Notes: a model not told the origin generated them from the letters alone. 59,827 bases of DNA from Bacillales bacterium (GCA_035700025.1 DASSOY010000070.1:1-59827); one strand, 5' to 3'. Counted from the stretch's first letter, positions 9,415 through 19,292 are shown. Made by a program: numbers and translations.

Positions 9415-10503
9415 ATGAAAAGAATCGTACAATTGTTTTTTGTCATAATCGGTGCGACCATCGGTTTTGCTTTTATCCCGCAGCTTATTCGAATTTTGAA
9501 TTTCGGCGACACGCCGCCGTGGGTGACTGACTCTTATACGGGGGCCATTATCGGGGCGCTGTTGTTCTATGTGCTTACGATTTGGATGGCGGATTCGGTC
9601 GTGAACTGGATCAAGATGCTTGAAGAGCGTCTCGTCAAAGCTCCGGTCGGAGATGTAATGTTCGGAACTTTCGGGCTTGTTTTCGGTCTTATTGTTGCTA
9701 TTTTAATTCCTTTACCGCCGATGGATTATCCGGCCTTGAAATGGGCGATTTCCTTTTTGCTTGCCTGTTTGTTCGCTTATTTCGGTTTTCGCGTCGGTTT
9801 CAAGAAACGTGACGAACTGATCGGCGTTTTTACAGTTTCGGCGAAAACGAAGGAAAAGAAGAAAGATCCGGACGACCCGCTGTCGCCGGCAAGCGTGAAA
9901 ATGAAAATTCTCGACACAAGCGTGATCATCGACGGGCGGATCGCAGACATCTGTCAAACCGGCTTCCTCGAAGGCACATTAGTGATTCCTCGATTTGTCC
10001 TTGAAGAATTGCAGCATATCGCCGATTCGTCGGATGTGTTGAAACGAAATCGTGGAAGACGCGGACTTGATATCTTAAACCGGATTCAAAAAGAGCTCGA
10101 TGTGAAAGTGGAAATTTACGAAGGTGATTTCGAGGAGATCTCCGAGGTCGACAGCAAGCTGGTCAAACTTGCGAAGCTTGTTTCGGGCATAGTTGTGACG
10201 AACGATTTCAATTTAAACAAAGTTTGTGAATTGCAAGGCGTGGCCGTCTTGAACATCAATGATCTGGCGAATGCGGTTAAACCAGTCGTCCTGCCGGGTG
10301 AAGAGTTGAAAGTTCAAGTCATCAAAGACGGGAAAGAGCATAACCAAGGTGTCGGCTATCTGGATGACGGAACGATGATCGTCGTCGAAGAAGGAAGAGA
10401 TTACATCGGAAAGACGATCGAAGTGCTTGTGACAAGTGTACTGCAAACTTCGGCAGGACGAATGATTTTCGCGAAACCGAAGCTGATGGAGCGGGCGTTG
10501 TAA
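9415..10503 (+). CDS. yacL: PIN/TRAM domain membrane protein YacL
   Basis: This 362-residue protein has about four transmembrane helices (residues 1-130), then a PIN-type nuclease fold starting at [12 protein letters not shown] (about 163-174) with acidic residues at EEL (197-199) and TND (262-264), and a C-terminal TRAM-like beta domain (about 295-352). PIN/TRAM proteins are presumed RNases. In B. subtilis yacL lies between disA and ispD, as here, but its substrate is not known. GAGGAGGTGA precedes the ATG. Confidence 0.93.
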   Translation: MKRIVQLFFVIIGATIGFAFIPQLIRILNFGDTPPWVTDSYTGAIIGALLFYVLTIWMADSVVNWIKMLEERLVKAPVGDVMFGTFGLVFGLIVAILIPLPPMDYPALKWAISFLLACLFAYFGFRVGFKKRDELIGVFTVSAKTKEKKKDPDDPLSPASVKMKILDTSVIIDGRIADICQTGFLEGTLVIPRFVLEELQHIADSSDVLKRNRGRRGLDILNRIQKELDVKVEIYEGDFEEISEVDSKLVKLAKLVSGIVVTNDFNLNKVCELQGVAVLNINDLANAVKPVVLPGEELKVQVIKDGKEHNQGVGYLDDGTMIVVEEGRDYIGKTIEVLVTSVLQTSAGRMIFAKPKLMERAL

Positions 10504-10523
10504 TGACAACCCCGCTTCATCTT

Positions 10524-10552
10524 TTGCATTTTCGGCGGTTTCCCTTTATTGT
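10524..10552 (+). promoter_or_regulatory. Candidate promoter of ispD-ispF
   Basis: TTGCAT (10524-10529) and TATTGT (10547-10552) are separated by 17 bases in the 92-base gap before ispD. This is a moderate match only. Confidence 0.4.
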
Positions 10553-10595
10553 AGAAAACGAATGAAAAACGCATCATGGCAGGGGAAACCAATCG

Positions 10596-11294
10596 ATGAA
10601 CTATAAAGTCGTTATTCCGGCCGCGGGAGAAGGGAAACGCATGAAAGCCGGAAAAAACAAGTTATGGCTCGAAATCGGCGGAAAACCGCTCATCGTCCAT
10701 GCGATCGAAGTGTTTCAGGCGGATCCCGAGTGCGAGGGTGTAATCACGGCCGTTGCTCCATCGGAGCAAGCGGATATGGCCGCGTTGTTCACGCGGTACG
10801 GGTTATCAAAGGTGGAACGACTCGTATCGGGAGGGGCGGAGCGGCAACATAGTGTGCATGCCGGTTTAAAAGCGTGCGCACGCGCTAGTGATGCCATCGT
10901 GCTTATCCATGACGGTGCCCGCCCCTTCGTTACACACCGGCTCATTCGCCGGCTGACGGAGGCTGCGGACAAGAGCGGAGCGGCGATACCGGCGGTCCCC
11001 GTCAAAGATACGGTGAAGCGGGTGAACGAAGGGCGTGTAGCGGAAACGCTTGAACGTTCGAGCTTGTGGGCAGTGCAAACGCCTCAGGCGTTTCGGCTGT
11101 CGTTGATTTTACAAGCGCACGAGGAGGCCGCCCAAAAGGGGAAAGTCGGCACGGACGATGCTTCGCTCGTTGAATGGTCGGGACACGAGGTTACCGTCGT
11201 AACGAGCGATTACGATAATTTAAAAGTAACGACGCCCGAGGATCTCGTGATCGCCAGGGCGATCATGATGAAACGACGGGAGGAGCTTCGATGA
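10596..11294 (+). CDS. ispD: 2-C-methyl-D-erythritol 4-phosphate cytidylyltransferase
   Basis: IspD (232 residues) joins CTP and MEP to give CDP-ME, the third step of the MEP isoprenoid pathway. The nucleotide-binding signature [10 protein letters not shown] (7-16) with K21/K23 follows the family pattern; DGARPF (about 106-111) and DDASLVE (about 189-195) are also present. Its last four bases overlap the ispF start (ATGA), so the two are translationally coupled. Confidence 0.97.
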   Translation: MNYKVVIPAAGEGKRMKAGKNKLWLEIGGKPLIVHAIEVFQADPECEGVITAVAPSEQADMAALFTRYGLSKVERLVSGGAERQHSVHAGLKACARASDAIVLIHDGARPFVTHRLIRRLTEAADKSGAAIPAVPVKDTVKRVNEGRVAETLERSSLWAVQTPQAFRLSLILQAHEEAAQKGKVGTDDASLVEWSGHEVTVVTSDYDNLKVTTPEDLVIARAIMMKRREELR

Positions 11295-11770
11295 GAATCG
11301 GACACGGTTTCGACGTCCATCGCTTCGGCAAAGGACGTCCGTTGATTCTGGGCGGCATCGAGATCCCTTATGAATTAGGGTTGCTCGGCCATTCCGACGC
11401 TGATGTACTTTTGCACGCTGTAAGCGATGCGCTGCTCGGAGCCGCTGCACTCGGTGATATTGGCACGCATTTTCCGGACACAGATCCGGCATACAAAGAC
11501 GCTGATTCGTATAAATTACTCGAGAGGGTGCGCGAACTTGTTTCCGACAAAGGCTATCGTTGTTCGAACGTGGATGCAACGATCATTGCGCAACAGCCGA
11601 AAATGAATCCGCATATACGGCAAATGCGCGAAACCATTGCGGCGGCCCTTGAGACCGACGTCGAGCGCGTAAACGTGAAAGCGACGACGACGGAAAAACT
11701 CGGTTTTCCGGGGCGCGGGGAAGGCATCGCCGCGGAAGCGGTCGTATTGATTGAGGAAAAGCAACGTTAA
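11291..11770 (+). CDS. ispF: 2-C-methyl-D-erythritol 2,4-cyclodiphosphate synthase
   Basis: IspF (159 residues) cyclises CDP-ME 2-phosphate to MEcPP with release of CMP. Metal ligands appear in GHGFDVH (D8, H10) and LGHSDADV (about H36). ATTTEKLGF (about 134-142) forms part of the substrate pocket. It overlaps ispD by four bases. gltX follows after 14 bases, so all three are likely on one transcript. Confidence 0.97.
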   Translation: MRIGHGFDVHRFGKGRPLILGGIEIPYELGLLGHSDADVLLHAVSDALLGAAALGDIGTHFPDTDPAYKDADSYKLLERVRELVSDKGYRCSNVDATIIAQQPKMNPHIRQMRETIAAALETDVERVNVKATTTEKLGFPGRGEGIAAEAVVLIEEKQR

Positions 11771-11784
11771 GAGGTGAACAGGAA

Positions 11785-13251
11785 ATGGGAAAAGAAGTTA
11801 GGGTGCGGTATGCGCCAAGCCCGACCGGGCATTTACATATAGGAAACGCACGAACGGCATTGTTTAATTACTTGTTTGCAAGAAGCCGCGGTGGAACATT
11901 CGTTATTCGTGTTGAGGATACCGACCGGAAACGGAACATCGAGGGCGGGGAATACAATCAGCTGGAAAACTTGAAATGGCTCGGCATTGATTGGGACGAA
12001 AGCGTCGATGTCGGCGGCGAATACGGGCCGTACCGGCAAATGGAGCGGCTCGATATCTATGCCAAACATGTAGACGAGTTGTTCGAGCGCGGCCATGCGT
12101 ACAAATGTTATTGCACGGAAGAAGAGCTTCAGCAAGAGCGGGAAGCGCAGCTGGCAAAAGGGATTGCGCCGAGGTATTCCGGCAAATGCCGTCATTTGAG
12201 CGACGAAGATCGAAAAACGTTGGACGCCGAGGGGCGTAAGCCGAGCGTGCGGTTCAAGGTAACTCCGGGCAAGGTGTACCGCTTCAACGACATCGTAAAA
12301 AAAGAAGTCTCGTTTGAATCGGACGGCATCGGGGATTTTGTGATTGTGAAAAAAGACGGGGTGCCGACGTACAATTTTGCCGTGGCGGTCGACGACCATT
12401 TGATGGCCATTTCCCACGTCCTCCGCGGCGATGACCACATTTCGAACACGCCGAAGCAATTGATGGTTTACGAAGCGTTCGGTTGGGAACCGCCGACATT
12501 CGGCCATATGACGCTCATCGTCAATGAGAATCATAAAAAATTGAGCAAACGCGACGAGTCCATCATTCAGTTCATCGAACAATATAAAGCGCTCGGCTAT
12601 TTGCCGGAAGCGTTGTTTAATTTTATTACGTTGCTCGGATGGTCTCCAAAAGGCGAGGAAGAGCTGTTCTCCCGGGAGGCATTCATTCAACTTTTTGATC
12701 CGGAACGATTATCGACCTCTCCCGCCGTTTTTGACACACATAAGCTGAAATGGATGAATAACCAATACATTAAGAAGTCTTCTTTGGATCGTGTTGTTGA
12801 CTTGGCGCTGCCGCATTTGATCGAAGCCGGAAAACTGCCTGCCGATCTCGACGACGAAAGACGTGCCTGGGCGCGGGAATTGATTGCTTTGTATCATGAG
12901 CAATTGTCCTTCGGAGCCGAAATTGTGGAACTCACCGACTTGTTTTTCCGCGAATCGCTTGTTTATGACGACGAGGCAATGGAAGTGCTTCGCCAAGACC
13001 AAGTGCCTGAAGTGCTAGAGGAGCTCGATCGCCAATTGGAAGCGCTGGCTGCCTATGAACCGAAAGCGATTTTTCAAGCGGTAAAAGCCGTGCAAAAAGA
13101 AACGGGCCATAAAGGGAAAAAATTGTTCATGCCGGTTCGCGTAGCAGCGACGGGGCAAACGCATGGTCCGGAATTGCCAAAAGCCTTGTATTTGTTAGGA
13201 AAAGACACGGTCTCCAAGCGACTGCGCGAGGCGTTGGCACAGTTGGGCTGA
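11785..13251 (+). CDS. gltX: Glutamyl-tRNA synthetase
   Basis: GltX (488 residues) is a class I synthetase that charges tRNA-Glu. In Bacillales, which lack GlnRS, it also mischarges tRNA-Gln for GatCAB. The HIGH-type motif is HIGN (18-21), the KMSKS equivalent is KLSKR (about 251-255), and a zinc-like CYC..Y..C cluster lies near 113-140. GAGGTGA precedes the ATG. It sits immediately upstream of the cysteine T-box and cysE-cysS, the same order as in B. subtilis. Confidence 0.98.
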   Translation: MGKEVRVRYAPSPTGHLHIGNARTALFNYLFARSRGGTFVIRVEDTDRKRNIEGGEYNQLENLKWLGIDWDESVDVGGEYGPYRQMERLDIYAKHVDELFERGHAYKCYCTEEELQQEREAQLAKGIAPRYSGKCRHLSDEDRKTLDAEGRKPSVRFKVTPGKVYRFNDIVKKEVSFESDGIGDFVIVKKDGVPTYNFAVAVDDHLMAISHVLRGDDHISNTPKQLMVYEAFGWEPPTFGHMTLIVNENHKKLSKRDESIIQFIEQYKALGYLPEALFNFITLLGWSPKGEEELFSREAFIQLFDPERLSTSPAVFDTHKLKWMNNQYIKKSSLDRVVDLALPHLIEAGKLPADLDDERRAWARELIALYHEQLSFGAEIVELTDLFFRESLVYDDEAMEVLRQDQVPEVLEELDRQLEALAAYEPKAIFQAVKAVQKETGHKGKKLFMPVRVAATGQTHGPELPKALYLLGKDTVSKRLREALAQLG

Positions 13252-13281
13252 TTGCTTCACATTTTCTGGTTGATGTAATAT
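13252..13281 (+). promoter_or_regulatory. Promoter for the T-box-cysE transcript
   Basis: TTGCTT (13252-13257) and TAATAT (13276-13281) are separated by 18 bases, with TG just before the -10. The -35 begins at the first base after the gltX stop. Confidence 0.55.
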
Positions 13282-13287
13282 AGTAAA

Positions 13288-13540
13288 GAAAAATCCACAG
13301 GTGAAAACGTTGAAAAGGAAAAGTAGAGTGCTGATCGATTGTCCAGAGAGAACCTCCGTTGGCTGAAAGAGGTTTCAACCGGCAGCATTCGAATGCCCCT
13401 TCGAGTCCCTTCTTGAACGGAGTAAAGAAGGGCGGGTTCGGCCCGTTATCCTTATGAGCGGGAATGTGCGCGGCGCATTCCAAGCAGAGTGGGACCACGT
13501 TATTGACGTCTCTGTGTCATCGGCACGGGGGCGTTTTTAT
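13288..13540 (+). promoter_or_regulatory. Cysteine T-box leader
   Basis: This leader RNA senses uncharged tRNA-Cys. Stem I carries the AGTAGAG element (13322-13328) and CCAGAGAG (13343-13350). The loop-E partner GAA is followed by the specifier codon TGC (13394-13396), which is cysteine. The T-box proper AGAGTGGGACCACG is at 13486-13499 and pairs through TGGG with the tRNA acceptor end. A terminator follows at 13506-13540. Under cysteine starvation the antiterminator should form and cysE-cysS be expressed. The variable T-box base is G; pairing with the U discriminator of tRNA-Cys would be G-U. Confidence 0.9.
13506..13540 (+). terminator. T-box-controlled terminator
   Basis: An 11-bp stem (13506-13516 with 13524-13534, several G-U pairs) is followed by a T run. 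Its 5' arm overlaps the 3' part of the antiterminator, as expected for a T-box switch. Confidence 0.88.
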
Positions 13541-13685
13541 TTCGGAACGGGAAGGATATTGTGTCCGCTTAGAAGTGCATCGACGTTTGTATGTCGACAG
13601 GAATGGAGCGCGACAATGCGGTTGATCCAAGGGATTGTTAAGGGCAACGAGACCACATGTTGTTTTGCTTCAGGAGGGAGCAAAG
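13541..13685 (+). other. Long spacer between T-box terminator and cysE
   Basis: This 145-base untranslated stretch follows the T-box terminator. It has one clear hairpin, TCGAC/GTCGA (13580-13584 with 13593-13597), and the cysE ribosome site AGGAGGGAG at its end. I see no convincing coding frame or second terminator. Confidence 0.5.
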
Positions 13686-14345
13686 ATGTTTAAGAAATTT
13701 CGAGAGGATATAGATGTTGTGTTTGATCAAGATCCGGCAGCACGCAATTACTTCGAGGTCATTTTTACTTATTCCGGCGTGCACGCCGTTTGGTCGCATC
13801 GATTCGCCCATTGGTTATGGCGACGGAAGCGGTTCTTTCTCGCCCGTTTGATTAGTCAAATTAGTCGTTTCTTCACCGGAATTGAGATCCACCCCGGGGC
13901 GAAGATCGGAAGCCGGTTTTTCATCGATCACGGCATGGGCGTCGTCATTGGCGAGACGTGCGAAATCGGCGACAATGTTACGATTTATCAAGGCGTCACC
14001 CTCGGCGGAACCGGCAAGGAAAAAGGCAAGCGTCACCCGACGATTGAGGACAACGTCCTTATTTCGACAGGAGCGAAAATTCTCGGCTCGATCACGATTG
14101 GGGCGAATTCAAAAGTCGGCGGAGGTTCGGTGGTGCTGGATGACGTTCCTCCAAACTCGACGGTAGTCGGCATTCCCGGCAGAGTCGTCAAGCAGGACGG
14201 AGTGCGCGTACGCAAAGACCTCGATCACCATTTCCCTGATCCGGTCGATGCGAAATGTGCGCAAATGGAAGAAGATATTCGCCGCCTGCAGCGTGAACTC
14301 GAACAGTTGAAGGGAGAGAAAAGTCGTGAGCATACGCGTTTATAA
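13686..14345 (+). CDS. cysE: Serine O-acetyltransferase
   Basis: CysE (219 residues) transfers acetyl from acetyl-CoA to serine, the first step of cysteine synthesis. It has an N-terminal helical region followed by a left-handed beta-helix of hexapeptide repeats (about 65-180), with catalytic-type histidines in HPGAKIG and [10 protein letters not shown]. The ATG at 13686 follows AGGAGGGAGC; upstream in-frame starts lack a ribosome site. Its 3' end overlaps cysS by 20 bases. Expression should follow cysteinyl-tRNA supply via the T-box. Confidence 0.97.
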   Translation: MFKKFREDIDVVFDQDPAARNYFEVIFTYSGVHAVWSHRFAHWLWRRKRFFLARLISQISRFFTGIEIHPGAKIGSRFFIDHGMGVVIGETCEIGDNVTIYQGVTLGGTGKEKGKRHPTIEDNVLISTGAKILGSITIGANSKVGGGSVVLDDVPPNSTVVGIPGRVVKQDGVRVRKDLDHHFPDPVDAKCAQMEEDIRRLQRELEQLKGEKSREHTRL

Positions 14346-15717
14346 TACGTTAACGCAGCAAAAGGAAACATTTCGGCCGCTTGAAGAAGGAAAAGTGAAA
14401 ATGTATTTTTGCGGACCGACGGTATATAACTATATTCATATCGGAAACGCCCGCCCGGCCATTGTGTTCGACATGGTGCGCCGTTATTTACAGTACCGCG
14501 GATATGACGTGAATTTTGTGTCGAACTTTACAGATGTCGATGATAAAATTATCCGCGCAGCCGCGGAAGCCGGCGAGGAAGTGTTTGCGCTGACCGACCG
14601 GTTCATCGAGGCTTATCACAAGGACGTAGGTGCGCTCGGCGTCGAACAAGCGGATTTGCATCCGCGCGTGACGGAAACGATGGACGACATTATCACTTTC
14701 ATCGAGAAACTCGAGCAGAAAGGATACGCTTACGCTTCCGGCGGCGACGTATATTTTCGCACGAGAAAATTCGATCAATACGGCAAGCTTTCCCATCAGG
14801 CAGTGGATGAGCTGCGCTCGGGCGCGCGCATCGAAATCGGGGAACATAAAGAAGATCCGCTTGATTTCACGCTTTGGAAAGCGGCGAAGGAAGGCGAAAT
14901 TTCTTGGGAAAGTCCGTGGGGGAAAGGACGTCCCGGCTGGCATATCGAATGCTCGGCGATGGTGAAGAAATATTTAGGCGACACGATCGACATTCATGCC
15001 GGCGGCCAAGATTTAATTTTTCCCCATCACGAAAACGAAATCGCGCAATCGGAAGCTCTGAACGACGAACCGATGGCGAAATATTGGCTTCATAACGGCT
15101 ACATCAACATCAATAATGAAAAAATGTCGAAATCGCTCGGGAACTTCGTGCTTGTCCACGATTTGATCAAAGAACGCGATCCTGAAGTGATCCGCTTTTT
15201 CATGTTGAGCGTTCATTACCGAAACCCGATCAACTTCAATGCCGAATTGATCGACAGCGCTGCACAAGGGCTGCAACGAATTCGTACGGCGGTCGCGAAT
15301 GCCGCTGATCGTCTGCAAATGAGTACGGATCTAGGCGAACCGACAGATCGGTTTGACGGGTACAGGGATCGGTTTATCGCAGCCATGGATGACGACTTCA
15401 ATACAGCAAACGCGATCGCGGTTCTGTTTGATCTCGCCAAGGAAACGAACGTTTATTTGCAAGAGGATAATAGTTCGAAACAAGTGCTGGAGGACATTCT
15501 CGCTTTGTTTGGCGAGGCGGAAACGGTGCTTGGAGTGCCGTTAAGGGAAGAGCAAGGCGTGCTTGATGAGGAAATTGAAACGCTCATCGAAAAGAGAGAG
15601 GCGGCCCGGAAGGATCGCGATTTTCAGTTGGCCGATCAAATACGCGACGACTTGAAAGCGCAAGGTGTTCTTTTGGAAGACACGCCGCAAGGAGTAAGGT
15701 GGCGAAGGCAGCCATGA
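14326..15717 (+). CDS. cysS: Cysteinyl-tRNA synthetase
   Basis: CysS (463 residues) is a class I synthetase. [17 protein letters not shown] (28-44) holds the zinc ligand C29 and the HIGH motif HIGN; KMSKS lies at about 266-270. It starts with GTG inside the cysE coding region, with GGGAGAG upstream, so translation is coupled to cysE. The shared T-box coordinates cysteine synthesis with cysteine charging. mrnC overlaps its stop by four bases. Confidence 0.97.
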   Translation: MSIRVYNTLTQQKETFRPLEEGKVKMYFCGPTVYNYIHIGNARPAIVFDMVRRYLQYRGYDVNFVSNFTDVDDKIIRAAAEAGEEVFALTDRFIEAYHKDVGALGVEQADLHPRVTETMDDIITFIEKLEQKGYAYASGGDVYFRTRKFDQYGKLSHQAVDELRSGARIEIGEHKEDPLDFTLWKAAKEGEISWESPWGKGRPGWHIECSAMVKKYLGDTIDIHAGGQDLIFPHHENEIAQSEALNDEPMAKYWLHNGYININNEKMSKSLGNFVLVHDLIKERDPEVIRFFMLSVHYRNPINFNAELIDSAAQGLQRIRTAVANAADRLQMSTDLGEPTDRFDGYRDRFIAAMDDDFNTANAIAVLFDLAKETNVYLQEDNSSKQVLEDILALFGEAETVLGVPLREEQGVLDEEIETLIEKREAARKDRDFQLADQIRDDLKAQGVLLEDTPQGVRWRRQP

Positions 15718-16112
15718 TCGATGTGAAACAAATGAACGCACTCACGCTTGCTTACATCGGCGATGCGGTGATCGAGCTGTACGTACGCAGACGCTTGCTT
15801 GAGCAAGGCTTGACAAAGCCGAACGATTTGCACCAGAGTGCCGTGCAATACGTGTCCGCCGAGGCGCAGGCGGACGTGCTGCATCGGTTGTTGGCCTCGG
15901 ATTTGCTTGATGACGAGGAAACGGCGGTCGTGCGGCGGGGGCGCAATGCGAAATCGGCGACGATTCCGAAGAATACGGAGGTGCAAACGTACCGGTACGG
16001 TACGGCGTTCGAAGCGCTCATTGGCTATCACCATTTGAACGAAAACGAGGCGCGCGTCATGGAGATCGTCGACCGGATGTTTGCTTGGGTGGAAGCAGGT
16101 GATTTTCGTTGA
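15714..16112 (+). CDS. mrnC: Mini-ribonuclease 3
   Basis: MrnC (132 residues) is an RNase III catalytic domain without a dsRNA-binding domain; in B. subtilis it matures 23S r[15 protein letters not shown] (about 14-25) carries the catalytic-type aspartate. [16 protein letters not shown] and [14 protein letters not shown] are the other family blocks. I chose the ATG forming ATGA with the cysS stop. A GTG at 15699 with GGAG before it would add five residues. It overlaps rlmB by four bases. Confidence 0.95.
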   Translation: MIDVKQMNALTLAYIGDAVIELYVRRRLLEQGLTKPNDLHQSAVQYVSAEAQADVLHRLLASDLLDDEETAVVRRGRNAKSATIPKNTEVQTYRYGTAFEALIGYHHLNENEARVMEIVDRMFAWVEAGDFR

Positions 16113-16852
16113 CGAGTGAATGGATCATCGGACGCAACCCGGTCCGTGAAGCGTTAAAAGCCGGGCGGGAAATCAATAAAATTTGGATGGCTGACCACGC
16201 GCGCGGTTCGATGCGGGCATTGCTTGGGCTTGCGAAAGAACAAGGCGTGTTCGTTCAGGTGGTTCCGAAGCAAAAGCTCGATCAGATGGCGGACGGCAAA
16301 AATCACCAAGGCGTAATTGCTTCTGTCGCGGCACACCGCTATGCGGAACTCGAAGACTTGTTTCGTCGAGCCGAAGAACGGGACGAGCCCCCTTTCTTCG
16401 TGCTTTTGGACGAGCTCGAAGACCCGCATAATCTCGGTGCCATCTTGCGTACGGCGGACGCGACGGGCGTGCACGGTGTGATCATTCCGAAGCGGCGTTC
16501 ATCGGGGTTGACATCCGTTGTAGCAAAGACGTCTGCCGGGGCGATTGAATACGTTCCCGTCGTGCGCGTTACGAATCTCGCGCGAACGATGGATGCGTTG
16601 AAAAAAAGAGGGATTTGGTTCGCGGGTGCGGCCGGTGAGGCGGAACAGGATTACCGGGAGGCACCGTTGGACATGGCCATTGGTCTCGTCATCGGGAATG
16701 AGGGAAAAGGCGTCAGTCGGCTTGTGAAAGAAAAATGCGATTTCCTCGTACGGCTGCCGATGGCCGGCAAGGTGTCTTCGCTGAACGCTTCGGTTGCTGC
16801 GGCGCTGCTCATGTACGAGGTCTACAGGAAACGACGCCCTTCGGGAGTGTAG
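16109..16852 (+). CDS. rlmB: 23S rRNA (guanosine-2'-O-)-methyltransferase RlmB
   Basis: This 247-residue SPOUT (TrmH-family) methyltransferase, YacO in B. subtilis, most likely methylates the 2'-O of G2251 (E. coli numbering). An L30e-like substrate-binding domain occupies about 1-75. The knotted catalytic domain follows, with NLGAILRTADATGVHGVI (about 110-127), GNEGKGVS (about 195-202) and LPMAGKVSSLNASVAAALL (about 214-232). It begins with TTG overlapping the mrnC stop. Confidence 0.94.
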   Translation: MTSEWIIGRNPVREALKAGREINKIWMADHARGSMRALLGLAKEQGVFVQVVPKQKLDQMADGKNHQGVIASVAAHRYAELEDLFRRAEERDEPPFFVLLDELEDPHNLGAILRTADATGVHGVIIPKRRSSGLTSVVAKTSAGAIEYVPVVRVTNLARTMDALKKRGIWFAGAAGEAEQDYREAPLDMAIGLVIGNEGKGVSRLVKEKCDFLVRLPMAGKVSSLNASVAAALLMYEVYRKRRPSGV

Positions 16853-16855
16853 CCG

Positions 16856-17365
16856 GTGGATATTTTATTAGTTGACGGTTACAACATGATTGGGGCTTGG
16901 CCGGATTTGAAGAAACTGAAAGAAACCGATTTTGCGGCAGCCCGCGATTTGCTGATTGAGAAAATGGAAGAGTATCAAGCGATAACCGGATTCCGGGTGA
17001 TCGTCGTCTTCGATGCCCATTCCGCTGCGGCGGGGTTGCGGCGGGAAGACGGCCGCTCCGTCGAAGTTATTTTTACAAGGCAAAATGAAACGGCCGATGA
17101 AAGAATCGAGAAGCTCGCGATTTCTTTGAAGAATGCGAACACGCAAGTTCACGTGGCGACTTCCGACGCGACCGAACAATGGGCGATCTTCGGGCAAGGG
17201 GCATTGCGGAAATCCGCCCGCGAGTTGTACAACGAAGTCTGCCGCATGGAAAGGCAAATTACCGCCAAATTAATCGAAGAGTGCCAAAAAAAACCATTCG
17301 GAAAAATAAACTTTCCTTCGAAAATCGCCGATATATTTGAAAAGTGGCGGCGCGAAGGCAAATAG
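16856..17365 (+). CDS. rae1: Ribosome-associated endoribonuclease Rae1 (NYN domain)
   Basis: This 169-residue NYN/PIN-like protein matches YacP/Rae1, which cuts mRNA in the ribosomal A site in B. subtilis. The acidic metal site is suggested by LLVDGYNMIGAW (4-15), VVFDAH (about 50-55) and TSDATEQW (about 101-108). It starts with GTG after CGGGAG, three bases behind rlmB. The cluster mrnC-rlmB-rae1 groups rRNA processing, rRNA modification and ribosome-coupled mRNA decay. Confidence 0.93.
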   Translation: MDILLVDGYNMIGAWPDLKKLKETDFAAARDLLIEKMEEYQAITGFRVIVVFDAHSAAAGLRREDGRSVEVIFTRQNETADERIEKLAISLKNANTQVHVATSDATEQWAIFGQGALRKSARELYNEVCRMERQITAKLIEECQKKPFGKINFPSKIADIFEKWRREGK

Positions 17366-17369
17366 ACCC

Positions 17370-17399
17370 TTGACCGTGTCGAAAAATTTACTGTATAAT
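17370..17399 (+). promoter_or_regulatory. Sigma-A promoter of sigH
   Basis: TTGACC (17370-17375) and a perfect TATAAT (17394-17399) are separated by 18 bases in an AT-rich stretch. In B. subtilis the sigH promoter is sigma-A type and AbrB-repressed; AbrB sites cannot be recognised by eye. Confidence 0.82.
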
Positions 17400-17443
17400 A
17401 TTGCTACTAGACTGCTACCAGGTTATGAGTCGGGGGGATGGTT

Positions 17444-18097
17444 GTGAGTTTTGACCTCAAGTTGAAGTCCCATGCTGTTATGTACGATACATTGGAAGAC
17501 GAGCGTTTGGTCGATTGTGTGCATAAAGGCGATAACAAGGCCCTGGAATATTTAATTGATAAGTACAAGAATTTCGTGAAAGCGAAAGCGAGGTCGTATT
17601 TTCTCGTCGGAGCCGACAGGGAAGACATCATTCAAGAAGGCATGATCGGCCTGTTTAAAGCGATCCGCGATTTTCAAGACGATAAATTATCCTCGTTCAA
17701 GGCGTTTGCTGAACTTTGCATAACAAGGCAGATGATTACCGCGATCAAAACGGCGACCCGGCAAAAGCACATTCCTCTCAACTCTTATGTTTCGTTGGAC
17801 AAGCCCATTTATGACGAAGATTCGGACCGCACGCTGCTCGACGTCATTTGCGGTTCAAAGGTGAGCGATCCGGAAGAAACAATCATTCATCAGGAAGAAT
17901 TCGACAATATAGAGGGAAAAATGTCGGAAATTTTGAGCGATTTAGAACAAAATGTGCTCATGCTCTACTTGGATGGACGTTCCTACCAAGAAATCTCGGT
18001 AGATTTAAATCGTCACGTGAAATCAATTGATAATGCGCTGCAAAGAGTCAAACGGAAATTCGAACGATATTTGGAACTGAAGGAAGTCCGCATCTAA
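17444..18097 (+). CDS. sigH: RNA polymerase sigma factor SigH (sigma-30)
   Basis: SigH (217 residues) directs early-stationary-phase and sporulation-onset transcription. Region 2 includes ADREDIIQEGMIGLFKAIRDF (core binding and -10 recognition, about 57-77) and the aromatic/basic stretch FAELCITRQMITAIK. Region 4 is YQEISVDLNRHVKSIDNAL (about 183-201). The GTG at 17444 is spaced six bases from the GGGGGG ribosome site. The ATG at 17438 touches that site and is less likely. Its own promoter and terminator make it a separate unit. Confidence 0.96.
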   Translation: MSFDLKLKSHAVMYDTLEDERLVDCVHKGDNKALEYLIDKYKNFVKAKARSYFLVGADREDIIQEGMIGLFKAIRDFQDDKLSSFKAFAELCITRQMITAIKTATRQKHIPLNSYVSLDKPIYDEDSDRTLLDVICGSKVSDPEETIIHQEEFDNIEGKMSEILSDLEQNVLMLYLDGRSYQEISVDLNRHVKSIDNALQRVKRKFERYLELKEVRI

Positions 18098-18118
18098 GCA
18101 GGGGAAACCCTGTTTTTT
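18098..18118 (+). terminator. Terminator of sigH
   Basis: CAGGG-GAAA-CCCTG is followed by six T residues directly after the sigH stop. Confidence 0.9.
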
Positions 18119-18148
18119 CTTTTTCGGCGACCGGGCCTTGCCTTCGCG

Positions 18149-18178
18149 TTGACACTGTTGCGAAGCGTGTGATAGAGT
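18149..18178 (+). promoter_or_regulatory. Promoter of rpmG-secE-nusG
   Basis: A perfect TTGACA (18149-18154) is followed 16 bases on by GATAGA with TGT before it (or TAGAGT at 18 bases). It lies 42 bases before the rpmG start. Confidence 0.6.
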
Positions 18179-18219
18179 GGTAAAAGTGGTATTAGAGTGC
18201 GGACAAGCAGGTGAAACAG

Positions 18220-18372
18220 ATGGCTAACAAGAACAAGGTCGCCTTGGCCTGTGCGGAATGCGGGAGAAGAAACTATTCATTCCCGAAAAGCCGTTCCCGG
18301 ACGGAACGGGCAGAATGGAAGAAGTATTGCAAGTATTGCAAGTCTCATACGATTCATCGTGAAACTAAGTAA
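18220..18372 (+). CDS. rpmG: 50S ribosomal protein L33 (zinc-ribbon type)
   Basis: This 50-residue protein reads MANKNKVALACAECGRRNYS at its start and ends SHTIHRETK. Two CxxC pairs (CAEC at 11-14 and CKYC at 37-40) show it is the zinc-containing L33 type. The reading frame is short and easily missed. AGCAGGTGAAAC lies before the ATG. It sits directly before secE and nusG, as the second L33 gene (rpmGB) does in B. subtilis. Confidence 0.95.
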   Translation: MANKNKVALACAECGRRNYSFPKSRSRTERAEWKKYCKYCKSHTIHRETK

Positions 18373-18399
18373 GCATTGGAAGCTGGAGGTACACTGAAG

Positions 18400-18591
18400 A
18401 TGGCGAACCCAATTGAACGTTCGACGAGATTTATTCGTAATGTCCTCATCGAGTTGAAACGAGTGACATGGCCGACTCGCCGGCAACTCATTAGTTATAC
18501 GGTCACCGTTTTGATTACGGTTACGTTTATAGCCGTTTTTTTTGCGTTAATCGATTTAGGCATTTCCAAACTGATTCGCGTCATTTTATAG
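18400..18591 (+). CDS. secE: Preprotein translocase subunit SecE
   Basis: SecE (63 residues) is the single-span clamp of the SecYEG channel. The conserved amphipathic helix ELKRVTWPTRRQL (about 18-30) precedes one transmembrane helix (about 33-58). The ATG follows GGAGG. The small single-span form is typical of Gram-positive bacteria. It lies 28 bases after rpmG and precedes nusG. Confidence 0.95.
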   Translation: MANPIERSTRFIRNVLIELKRVTWPTRRQLISYTVTVLITVTFIAVFFALIDLGISKLIRVIL

Positions 18592-18676
18592 CAATCGATT
18601 TCGGATAAGGTTAAATCGCCCCGCATAAGGTAACGATGGTAAGGCAAAAGCTTTGGGGAGGGAAAACCCAACACAA

Positions 18677-19213
18677 ATGGAGAAAAATTGGTATGTCGTG
18701 CACACGTATTCAGGCTATGAAAATAAAGTGAAAACAAATTTAGAGAAACGCGTTGAATCGATGGGCATGACTGATAAAATTTTCCGCATCCTCGTCCCGG
18801 TCGAAGAAGAAACCGAGATGAAGAACGGAAAAAAGAAGTCTGCCATTAAAAAAGTGTTTCCCGGCTATGTCCTCGCTGAGATGGTGATGACAGACGATTC
18901 GTGGTATGTCGTTCGTAATACACCGGGCGTAACGGGATTCGTTGGTTCCACTGGTGCCGGCTCCAAGCCGACTCCGCTGCTTCCGGATGAGATCGACGGA
19001 ATTTTGCGGCAAATGGGCATCAAAGAGAAGAAGAAAGTGGAAGTCGATTTCCAATTGAAGGAAAAAGTGAAAGTGAAAGAAGGACCGTTTGCCGATTTTG
19101 TAGGTTCGATCGAAGAAATCGATGCTGAAAAGCAAAAGCTGAAAGTGCATGTGAACATGTTCGGCCGGGAAACGCCGGTTGAATTGGAATTCGACCAAGT
19201 CGAGAAAGCTTGA
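18677..19213 (+). CDS. nusG: Transcription termination/antitermination protein NusG
   Basis: NusG (178 residues) has the NGN domain that binds the RNA polymerase clamp (WYVVHTYSGYENKV, 5-18; FPGYVL about 63-68) and a C-terminal KOW domain (VKEGPFADFVGSIEEID, about 131-147). It affects pausing and couples polymerase to other factors. The GGGGAGGG ribosome site is 14 bases from the ATG, rather long. Its stop codon lies inside the -35 box of the rplK promoter. Confidence 0.96.
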   Translation: MEKNWYVVHTYSGYENKVKTNLEKRVESMGMTDKIFRILVPVEEETEMKNGKKKSAIKKVFPGYVLAEMVMTDDSWYVVRNTPGVTGFVGSTGAGSKPTPLLPDEIDGILRQMGIKEKKKVEVDFQLKEKVKVKEGPFADFVGSIEEIDAEKQKLKVHVNMFGRETPVELEFDQVEKA

Positions 19214-19238
19214 AATTCTCGGGAAACGGTGATAGAAT
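19210..19238 (+). promoter_or_regulatory. Promoter of rplK-rplA
   Basis: TTGAAA (19210-19215) overlaps the nusG stop. TAGAAT (19233-19238) follows after 17 bases with an extended TGA. Confidence 0.8.
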
Positions 19239-19254
19239 TTTAATGTTTGGTCGA

Positions 19255-19292
19255 AAGCCTCGCGTGGGAGGGACTTTCCCTGTGACCACATT
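19255..19292 (+). promoter_or_regulatory. Candidate L1-binding leader hairpin upstream of rplK
   Basis: GTGG (19264-19267) pairs with CCAC (19286-19289), enclosing an AGGGA/TCCCT inner stem with unpaired purines between them. L1 represses the L11-L1 operon through such stem-loop-stem sites in other bacteria. A near copy lies before rplA. Confidence 0.6.
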
